A program made the position numbers and the translations under genes. Of a stretch of 10,825 nucleotides of DNA, positions 1 to 4,609 are shown in pieces. The stretch is from an uncultured Clostridia bacterium (GTDB lineage Bacteria > Bacillota > Clostridia > TANB77 > CAG-508). The notes under the pieces were generated by a model. It worked only from the letters and a program-made list of their open reading frames with translations, made no database searches and was not told the DNA's origin. Positions within the stretch are counted from its first letter, which is position 1. Each line of letters opens with the position of its first letter. The stretch is from NCBI GenBank assembly GCA_944391155.1, contig CALXSO010000093.1, forward strand, positions 1 to 10,825, written 5' to 3'.

Positions 1-58
1 AAAAATATTTATATATCAACCATTTGAATTCATATATAAAATCAATTTTAGAATCAAC
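1..58 (+). repeat. Copy C of the shared upstream block
   Basis: The first 20 bases are identical to blocks at 2946-2965 and (apart from one fewer A before it) 3985-4004, and to the reverse complement of 2885-2904. The similarity continues weakly to about base 58 (a TATATAAAAT stretch and a TTTAG stretch can be aligned). The copy is cut by the left edge, so the 22 bases that precede this block in the other two direct copies cannot be checked. It lies 68 bases before the putative -35 of the response-regulator promoter. Role unknown; a regulatory block or a dispersed repeat are both possible. Confidence 0.6.
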
Positions 59-87
59 ATATTGTAATAAATATTTTTAAAATTTAT

Positions 88-115
88 TTGATATTTATTT
101 TAACAATGATATAAT
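88..115 (+). promoter_or_regulatory. Putative sigma-A promoter of the two-component operon
   Basis: TTGATA at 88-93 and TATAAT at 110-115 are separated by 16 bases. The -10 is preceded by TG plus one base, which fits an extended -10 element. Transcription would begin near 122, giving a leader of about 30 bases before the response-regulator ATG. The leader carries the ribosome binding site GAAAGGTGA at about 137-145. Matches of this kind are common in AT-rich DNA, but the position and the extended -10 support it. Confidence 0.55.
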
Positions 116-151
116 TTTATTAAATAATTAAAATCAGAAAGGTGAAGTAAT

Positions 152-832
152 ATGAATAATGAATTAATTTTAGTAGTTGATGATGAAGCAAGAATGAGAA
201 AATTAATAAAAGATTTTTTAACAGTAAAAGGATATTCAATAATTGAAGCAGAAGATGGAGAAAAGGCCTTAGAAATCTTTGCCGAAAATTCATCAAAAAT
301 TAGTTTAATATTATTAGATGTTATGATGCCTAAATTAGATGGCTGGTCTGTTTTAAGGCAAATTAGACAAGAATCTAAAGTTCCAATTATTATGCTTACT
401 GCAAGAGGAGAAGAACAAGATGAACTATTTGGATTTGAATTAGGTGTTGATGAATATATATCAAAACCATTTAGTCCAAAAATATTAGCAGCAAGAGTTG
501 AAGCAATCTTAAAAAGAGTAGGAGTAGATCAAAAAGAAATTAAGGACTGTGGAGGCATACAGATAGATAAAGACGGAAGAACAGTTAGTGTTGATGGAAA
601 AGAAATTGAATTAAGTCTAAGAGAATATGAATTACTAGTTTACTTAGTAGAAAATAAGAATATAGCATTATCAAGAGATAAAATACTAAATAATGTTTGG
701 AATTATGATTATTATGGAGATTCTAGAACAATTGACAGCCATATAAAAAAAATAAGACATAAATTAGGAAAAAAAGGAAAATATATAAAGACAATAAGAG
801 GAGTAGGATATAAATTTGAAGTTCCAGAATAG
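152..832 (+). CDS. OmpR/PhoB-family response regulator
   Basis: A 226-residue DNA-binding response regulator of usual family length. The receiver domain (about 4-120) shows the acidic pair D10-D11, the phospho-acceptor D56 in the LLDVMMP strand, the switch threonine T83 and the conserved lysine K105 in the SKPF motif. The C-terminal winged helix (about 130-224) has the SLREYELL transactivation-loop region, a recognition helix around SRTIDSHIKKIRHKL (191-205) and the wing motif TIRGVGYKFE. The ATG is preceded at proper distance by AGAAAGGTGA. A sensor kinase follows 100 bases downstream with no terminator between, so the two are very likely one transcript. The family is phosphorylated by the partner kinase and then binds repeated promoter sites. 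Which signal it serves cannot be told from sequence; it resembles many unnamed clostridial regulators, so no symbol is given. Confidence 0.95.
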   Translation: MNNELILVVDDEARMRKLIKDFLTVKGYSIIEAEDGEKALEIFAENSSKISLILLDVMMPKLDGWSVLRQIRQESKVPIIMLTARGEEQDELFGFELGVDEYISKPFSPKILAARVEAILKRVGVDQKEIKDCGGIQIDKDGRTVSVDGKEIELSLREYELLVYLVENKNIALSRDKILNNVWNYDYYGDSRTIDSHIKKIRHKLGKKGKYIKTIRGVGYKFEVPE

Positions 833-932
833 AAAATAATATTTTAATAAAAAACAAATATAATGAAAAACATCAAAAAATGTATAGATAGATATAAAAC
901 TGAAAAATGTAATAAAAAAGGAATGTATTTAA

Positions 933-2474
933 ATGAATTTGAAAAAAAGATTTGAAGAACTAAAAAAATGTCTAAAATCTGTAAAAATAAGACTTTTTAT
1001 TACTCTTAGTTTAACTATTTTAATTATTATAATATTTTTAATAGGAGTAAATAGCTTTGCTTTAGAAAAATTTTATTTATATAGTAAAGAAAATACACTA
1101 GAAGATGTATATGATCAATTAAATGATTACTATAATGGAAATAATCATGAACTAGATTTAGAAAAAGAAATGGAAAGAATAGCCATAAAGAATAATTTTG
1201 AAATACTAATAAAAGATAATGATAATATGACAATATATAGCTCAAATGCAGACTTTTACTATGTAATAGACGCAATTATGGGAACAAGTTATAGTCAAAC
1301 TAGAGAAACACTTGAAGTAAATAATAGTTTTAATATAAGATTGCAAAAGGATTTTAAAAATGGCTTAAATTATATAATGCTATCAGGATCACTTGATAAT
1401 GGTTATCAAGTATACATTAGAGTTCCGGTAACATCTATTCAAGATAGTGTAAAAATATCAAACAACTTTTTATTATTGATGGCAGGATTTACAATCCTAG
1501 TTTCAGCAGTTGTAGTATCATTTATTTCAAAAAAATTTACAGAACCGATTCTAGAGCTAAACAAAATAGCTAAAAAGATGTCTAATCTTGATTTTAGTCA
1601 TAAATATCAAGTTACAAATGTAGATGATGAAATAAATAATTTAGGAAAAAGCATAAATACAATGTCAGATAAACTAGAAAGTACAATTAAACAATTAAGA
1701 AATACAAACATAGAACTAGAAAGAGACATAGAAGAAAAATCAAAAATAGATGAAATGAGAAAATCATTCATATCTGATGTATCTCATGAATTAAAAACAC
1801 CAATAGCTTTGATACAAGGATATAGTGAAGGACTTGTAGAAAATGTAAATACAGATGATGAAAATAGAAAGTTCTATGCAGAAGTAATTCTAGATGAAGC
1901 AAATAAAATGAATAGATTAGTACAACAATTATTAGAATTAATGAAACTTGAATATGGAAAAAGAGAATTTAACAACACAAGTTTTGATATAGTAGAATTA
2001 GAAAAAGAAGTAATCAGAAAATCACAAGTAATGCTTGATGAAAAAAATGTAAAAGTTGAATTAGTTGGATTAGATATATTAAAAGTATATGCAGATGACT
2101 TTTATATTGAACAAATTATAACAAATTATTTAACAAATGCAATAAAAAATGTAAAAGAAAAAAATAATCAAAAGATTATAAGAATAGAAAACAGTATAAA
2201 TACAACAAATGGGAAATCAAGAATAGAAATTTTTAATACAGGAGATAATATATCAGAAGAAGATATATCTAGGATATGGAATCGTTTTTATAAAGTGGAT
2301 AAATCTAGAAATAGACAATCAGGAGGTAGTGGTATAGGATTAGCTTTTGTAAAAGCAATTATGACGAACTATGATAATGATTATGGAGTAATAAATTGTG
2401 AAGATGGTGTTAAATTTTATATTGAGCTTGACAAAGTTGATGAAAATAAACAAGAAAAATTGAATATACAGTAA
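933..2474 (+). CDS. Membrane sensor histidine kinase
   Basis: A 513-residue kinase with classic layout. Membrane helix 1 spans about 18-42 and helix 2 about 178-199; between them is an extracytoplasmic sensor region of about 135 residues with no motif I recognise. A HAMP linker (about 200-252) and a coiled stretch (about 250-275) lead to the HisKA dimerisation domain, with the phospho-acceptor H285 in SDVSHELKTP. The ATP-binding domain shows the N box (N398, N402, N406), the G1 box NTGDN (435-439), the F box IWNRFYKVD and the G2 box GGSGIGLAF (464-472), so the enzyme looks intact. The ATG at 933 follows AAAGGA at 917-922 with a spacing of 10. It is the obvious partner of the upstream response regulator: autophosphorylation on H285, transfer to D56. 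The ligand is unknown. Confidence 0.94.
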   Translation: MNLKKRFEELKKCLKSVKIRLFITLSLTILIIIIFLIGVNSFALEKFYLYSKENTLEDVYDQLNDYYNGNNHELDLEKEMERIAIKNNFEILIKDNDNMTIYSSNADFYYVIDAIMGTSYSQTRETLEVNNSFNIRLQKDFKNGLNYIMLSGSLDNGYQVYIRVPVTSIQDSVKISNNFLLLMAGFTILVSAVVVSFISKKFTEPILELNKIAKKMSNLDFSHKYQVTNVDDEINNLGKSINTMSDKLESTIKQLRNTNIELERDIEEKSKIDEMRKSFISDVSHELKTPIALIQGYSEGLVENVNTDDENRKFYAEVILDEANKMNRLVQQLLELMKLEYGKREFNNTSFDIVELEKEVIRKSQVMLDEKNVKVELVGLDILKVYADDFYIEQIITNYLTNAIKNVKEKNNQKIIRIENSINTTNGKSRIEIFNTGDNISEEDISRIWNRFYKVDKSRNRQSGGSGIGLAFVKAIMTNYDNDYGVINCEDGVKFYIELDKVDENKQEKLNIQ

Positions 2475-2486
2475 CAATGCATATAA

Positions 2487-2531
2487 AAATATCGAATATA
2501 TACCAAGTATTAAGGTAGATATTCGATATTT
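2487..2531. terminator. Hairpin terminator between convergent genes
   Basis: The arms 2487-2499 and 2519-2531 are perfect 13-base complements (AAATATCGAATAT and its complement). After one mismatch the stem continues with TACC/GGTA inside. It lies just after the kinase stop (2474) and just beyond the stop of the minus-strand gene at 2549. Read on the minus strand the stem runs into TTTTTATAT, a real T-tract. On the plus strand the tail is only TAAATTT. It therefore looks like a better terminator for the minus-strand gene and a weaker one for the kinase. Confidence 0.7.
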
Positions 2532-2548
2532 AAATTTCAAGCTAACAA

Positions 2549-2752
2549 TTAATCACATAACCTAGATAATATAAAAATAGCATTAAAGCATATTAAAAGG
2601 GCAATAATTAATAAAATAACAAGAACTGCTATTAAGTTAGCCTGTAAAGAAGATTTAATTATTAATAGCAGAAATAGTAGTATCATGCACATAATTCCAG
2701 CTAATATTTTTAGCATAAATTTAATTTTTTTAACTTCATTTTTTTTCCGCAT
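2549..2752 (-). CDS. Small two-helix membrane protein, function unknown
   Basis: A 67-residue protein starting at 2752. It has an excellent ribosome binding site (AGGAGG on the minus strand, bases 2761-2766) 8 bases before the ATG, and a good promoter further upstream, so it is probably real despite its length. The N-terminus is basic (RKKNEVKKIK), followed by two hydrophobic helices, about 13-33 and 38-62, joined by a short polar turn (KSSLQAN). It ends with SRLCD. There is no recognisable domain or signal-peptidase site. It is convergent with the sensor kinase and divergent from the sortase, and shares with both operons the upstream block described for this region. By context it could be a small membrane partner or target of the two-component system, but this is inference only. 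Confidence 0.72.
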   Translation of the reverse strand: MRKKNEVKKIKFMLKILAGIMCMILLFLLLIIKSSLQANLIAVLVILLIIALLICFNAIFILSRLCD

Positions 2753-2784
2753 ATAATCTTCCTCCTCATGATTTTAATAATGTA

Positions 2785-2813
2785 ATTTTATCACAGATAA
2801 ACATAAAAGTAAA
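2785..2813 (-). promoter_or_regulatory. Putative promoter of the small membrane protein gene
   Basis: On the minus strand TTTACT (2808-2813) and TAAAAT (2785-2790) are spaced by 17 bases, and the -10 is preceded by TGA, giving an extended -10 pattern. The leader to the ATG at 2752 would be about 25 bases and contains the AGGAGG site. The inverted left arm of the large repeat (block end at 2885) lies 72 bases before the -35, similar to the arrangement at the other promoters in this region. Confidence 0.5.
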
Positions 2814-2875
2814 TATAATTAAATCTAAACTGTAAGTAGTAAAAGTTACAATTCAGTGTAGCATAAAGGTAAGCC

Positions 2876-2974
2876 AACCTAAAAGTTGATATATAAATAT
2901 TTTTGGTTAAAACATATCTGGAATCTACCTATTGGTTTTTAGCAAAAAAATATTTATATATCAACTTCTAGGTT
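2876..2974. repeat. 29-bp inverted repeat between divergent genes
   Basis: Bases 2876-2904 and 2946-2974 are inverted complements over 29 positions with one mismatch. Beyond them the pairing continues loosely (GGTTAAAAC against GGTTTTTAGC). The 41 bases between hold TCTACCTATTGG. Each arm contains the 20-base block ending in ATATCAAC, so the structure is two copies of that block facing outward. One faces the minus-strand membrane-protein promoter, the other the sortase promoter. It could be an extruding or cruciform DNA site, a pair of protein-binding sites, or a remnant of a small inverted-repeat element. Confidence 0.8.
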
Positions 2975-3002
2975 TAATCTACAAAATGAAGTCTAACTAG
3001 TA
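2924..3002 (+). repeat. Direct repeat copy A, upstream of the sortase
   Basis: Bases 2924-2965 match 3964-4004 with two substitutions and one A gained or lost. A further 37 bases (2966-3002) match 4005-4041 at 25 positions by direct comparison. The two copies lie on either side of the sortase gene, about 1,040 bases apart, in the same orientation. The right arm of the 29-bp inverted repeat is part of this copy. Confidence 0.8.
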
Positions 3003-3043
3003 AAAAACAGTAGAAGATTGTCGAATTTTGCGATGAAAAATTC

Positions 3044-3072
3044 TTTACAAAAATGTTTTTTTATGGTATATT
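3044..3072 (+). promoter_or_regulatory. Putative promoter of the sortase gene
   Basis: TTTACA (3044-3049) and TATATT (3067-3072) are spaced by 17 bases. Transcription would begin near 3079, giving a leader of about 95 bases. The -35 lies 79 bases after the end of the ATATCAAC block, exactly the distance seen for the second copy (4004 to 4083). Confidence 0.5.
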
Positions 3073-3113
3073 TTTTACATAGAGATTTAACTCAAAAAAG
3101 TTTTAATCTTAAA

Positions 3114-3133
3114 AAATTTTTTCGAAAAAATTT
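3114..3133. promoter_or_regulatory. Perfect 20-bp palindrome in the sortase leader
   Basis: The block consists of AAATTTTTT, CG and AAAAAATTT and is exactly self-complementary. It lies 40-60 bases after the putative transcription start and 40 bases before the start-codon region. It could be a dyad operator or an AT-rich hairpin in the leader. There is no long T-run after it (the next bases are AAATCCC), so it is not a normal terminator. Confidence 0.4.
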
Positions 3134-3172
3134 AAATCCCAAACTATTAAAAAATAATGGCAGGTGATGTGT

Positions 3173-3323
3173 ATGCATATTTTTCTATACTAAAAGATAT
3201 GTAAATACTATCAGTTTAATTCTTTCTATTTTCATATTTTGTTTTTTAAACTTTATTATTGAATTTGATTTCAAAAAATCCCCTATCTTTGAAATATATT
3301 CACAGAATGTAATAAATGTAGAG
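3173..3323 (+). pseudogene. Frame-disrupted N-terminal anchor of the sortase
   Basis: The reading frame of the sortase stays open upstream of its first ATG (3324) back to a TGA at 3165. It encodes a typical anchor: basic KRY, then a hydrophobic helix with SLILSIFIFCFLNFII, then a linker. This stretch has no ATG, GTG or TTG in frame. The best start, ATG at 3173 with AGGTGA six bases before it, is in another frame and stops after six codons. Removing one T from the run at 3180-3184 joins that ATG to the anchor and gives a 210-residue protein. The shift could be a real mutation, a phase-variable state or a sequencing or assembly error. Confidence 0.7.
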
Positions 3324-3806
3324 ATGAACTCTGGTAGTATTAAGAGAGAAACAGAAGAAAAGAAAAAAGAAACTACAGAAGAAGGTCTATATCAAAATAA
3401 CATAAACTCTACAAAAGAAAAAAATGGTTCAGAATGGAAATTAACTATTCCAGCAATTTCACTTGAAGCAACAATTGCAGAAGGAACATTAAAAGAAACT
3501 ATGGATTTATATATTGGACATTTTTCGGAAACTAGTAAGACTAATGGAAATATAGGATTAGCAGCTCATAATAGAGGATATAATGTAAACTATTTTTCAA
3601 ACTTAAAAAAATTAAAAAAAGATGATGAAATTGTGTATCAATATAATAATTTCATAGAAAAATATGTAGTACAAAGTAATGTTATTATAAAAGAAACAGA
3701 TTGGACTTATTTAGAGCCAACAGAAAAAAATACAATTACTTTAATCACATGCATAGAAAATGAACCAGAGTATAGAAGATGTGTATATGGAATTAAGAAA
3801 GAATAG
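3324..3806 (+). CDS. Sortase, class D-like; start affected by upstream frameshift
   Basis: The 160 residues starting at ATG 3324 contain the whole sortase catalytic fold: WKLTIPAISLEATIAEG (strand 1), a GHF turn, the catalytic histidine H82 in LAAHNRGY, the cysteine C143 in ITLITC, and the arginine at R152 (or R151) in EPEYRRCVYG. Sortases cut a C-terminal LPxTG-like signal and join the protein to the cell wall or to another pilin. The compact beta-barrel with an N-terminal anchor resembles class D or related housekeeping types, but the class is uncertain. Starting at 3324 there is no membrane helix and no convincing ribosome binding site, so as read here the gene would give a cytosolic, probably useless protein; the anchor lies just upstream in the same frame. 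No LPxTG substrate is encoded in the window. The stop codon sits in the loop of its own terminator. A cysteine directly after the arginine pair (C153) is unusual. Confidence 0.85.
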   Translation: MNSGSIKRETEEKKKETTEEGLYQNNINSTKEKNGSEWKLTIPAISLEATIAEGTLKETMDLYIGHFSETSKTNGNIGLAAHNRGYNVNYFSNLKKLKKDDEIVYQYNNFIEKYVVQSNVIIKETDWTYLEPTEKNTITLITCIENEPEYRRCVYGIKKE

Positions 3807-3826
3807 TTTCTTAATTCCATATTTTA
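3785..3826 (+). terminator. Terminator overlapping the sortase stop codon
   Basis: Bases 3785-3800 and 3807-3822 are perfect 16-base complements (ATATGGAATTAAGAAA), with the six-base loop GAATAG containing the TAG stop. TTTATT follows. The left arm is the last coding part of the sortase (YGIKK), so coding and termination share the same bases. Confidence 0.85.
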
Positions 3827-3955
3827 TTGTATAGAAAAAATTGGCTTTTATCTTTACTCTACATGGATTTTTCCGTATACAACAAGAAAGGTTACCTATA
3901 AAAAGACCCGCGTAAGCTATACTGATGTAGCTTCATTACCCTTCTTATTAAAAAA
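3823..3955 (+). repeat. Dispersed post-terminator repeat, copy gamma
   Basis: This copy starts in the T-tract of the sortase terminator with TTTATTGTATAG. It then has TTTACTCTACATGGATTTTT, CCGTATACAACAAGAAAGG, TTACCTATAAAAAGACC, and a small hairpin AAGCTA/TAGCTT (3914-3933), and ends near CCCTTCTTATT. It matches the copy on the minus strand at 10161-10360 closely through GGATTTTTCCGTATACA and GAAAGGTTACCTATA. It lacks the 69-base hairpin module present once there and three times at 4198-4404. No coding capacity is seen. Confidence 0.75.
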
Positions 3956-3963
3956 GATTTGGG

Positions 3964-4041
3964 TCTACCTATTGGTCTTTAACAAAAAATATTTATATAT
4001 CAACATTTTTGTCTATTATATAAAATTTAGTCTGACAAGTA
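3964..4041 (+). repeat. Direct repeat copy B
   Basis: This is the second full copy of the block beginning TCTACCTATTGGT and ending ATATCAAC (3964-4004), followed by a weaker matching stretch to 4041. It is followed after 79 bases by a good promoter-like pair, as in copy A, but no recognisable gene lies behind that promoter. This may be the upstream region of a gene that has been lost, or of a small RNA. Confidence 0.75.
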
Positions 4042-4082
4042 TCAAATAATTAATAAAAATTACACTAATTAACAAAAAGTAA

Positions 4083-4111
4083 TTGAAAAAAAATATAAAA
4101 ATAGATATAAT
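4083..4111 (+). promoter_or_regulatory. Putative promoter without a recognisable gene
   Basis: TTGAAA (4083-4088) and TATAAT (4106-4111) are spaced by exactly 17 bases, the best -35/-10 pair in this spacer. The predicted start is near 4118. Confidence 0.45.
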
Positions 4112-4117
4112 AACTAC

Positions 4118-4178
4118 AATGAAAAATAAACAAGTAAGAGTATTAATTTCATACAAATCTTTTTAAAGATATTTTTTT
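4118..4178 (+). ncRNA. Possible short transcript or gene remnant
   Basis: Between the promoter-like site at 4083-4111 and the hairpin plus T-run at 4157-4178 lie about 60 bases. They contain only a 15-codon reading frame (ATG 4119, MKNKQVRVLISYKSF) with no ribosome binding site. It may be a small RNA, a leaderless peptide, a remnant of a deleted gene, or chance in AT-rich DNA. There is no match to a known RNA family that I can recognise. Confidence 0.25.
4157..4178 (+). terminator. Weak hairpin with T7 tract
   Basis: ATCTT and AAGAT form a short stem around TTTA, followed by ATTTTTTT. The stem is only five base pairs of weak sequence, so termination would be inefficient. The dispersed repeat begins in its T-tract, as it does after the three other terminators in the window. 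Confidence 0.4.
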
Positions 4179-4512
4179 ATTGTATAGGAAACCAATATGA
4201 AACTTTAAGTTACACGGAATTAAAGTGAAAGTAAATCTCTAAGATTTTATTTTCAATAAAAGGATATGAAACTTAAAGTTACACAGACTTAAAGTGAAAA
4301 TAAATCTCTAAGATTTTATTTTCAATAAAAGGACATGAAACTTTAAGTTATATATACTTAAAGTGACAATAAATGTCTAAAATTTTATTATCAAAAGAAA
4401 AATCGACTTCTATCTTGACCATATATGAAATTTTCTTTATACAACAAGAAAGATTATATATAAAAAGAACTACGTAAGACTTGAAAATAAGTAGCTTTGC
4501 CAACTTTATTAA
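4174..4512 (+). repeat. Dispersed post-terminator repeat, copy beta
   Basis: It begins TTTTTATTGTATAGGAAACC, then carries three tandem 69-base modules. After these comes ATCGACTTCTATCTTGACC, a diverged TTTATACAACAAGAAAGATT segment and TAAAAAGAACTACGTAAG, ending near CCAACTTTATTAAA. This is the same order as copies gamma (3823-3955) and alpha (10161-10360, minus strand), but it is the most expanded and the most diverged copy. Confidence 0.75.
4198..4404 (+). repeat. Three tandem 69-base double-hairpin modules
   Basis: The units start at 4198, 4267 and 4336, each with TGAAACTT. The first two differ at only a few positions; the third is more diverged. Each unit holds two hairpins: ACTTTAA...TTAAAGT around a variable loop, and GAAAATAAATCT with AGATTTTATTTTC around CTA. 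The period is exactly 69 bases. The same module occurs once in the minus-strand copy near 10281-10345. Confidence 0.9.
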
Positions 4513-4523
4513 ATAAATATAAA

Positions 4524-4566
4524 ATCCATATTTAATATGGATAAAACTTACTTTTTTCTGTATAAT
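4524..4566 (+). promoter_or_regulatory. Putative promoter and overlapping dyad of the CNNM operon
   Basis: TATAAT (4561-4566) has TGGATA (4538-4543) 17 bases upstream as a fair -35. The dyad ATCCATA-TTTAA-TATGGAT (4524-4542) overlaps this -35, a position typical of a repressor site. A second possible promoter, TTGCCA (4497-4502) and TAAAAT (4520-4525), lies just upstream. The leader would be about 38 bases, with ribosome binding site AAAGGA (4597-4602) before the ATG at 4610. Confidence 0.45.
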
Positions 4567-4609
4567 AAAAAATGGAGAAATTAAATAAACAGGAAGAAAG
4601 GATTTTTAA

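Noticed and set aside
3895..3985. T-box or riboswitch-like leader with two alternative pairings (AAAGACC with GGTCTTT, AGACCC with GGGTCT)
   Set aside because: The T-box core motif is absent, no terminator T-tract follows either pairing, and no aminoacyl-tRNA or amino-acid gene lies downstream. The pairs are short.
4119..4166. 15-codon reading frame as a true gene
   Set aside because: It has no ribosome binding site and no recognisable features; kept only as part of a possible short transcript.
4198..4404. CRISPR array
   Set aside because: Whole units of 69 bases are repeated in tandem without unique spacers between short repeats, and no cas gene is present.
3823..4512. Insertion sequence or group II intron
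   Set aside because: No transposase or reverse transcriptase frame, no clear terminal inverted repeats, no intron boundary motif or catalytic domain V recognised. Group IIC introns also settle behind terminators, but the sequence does not support one.
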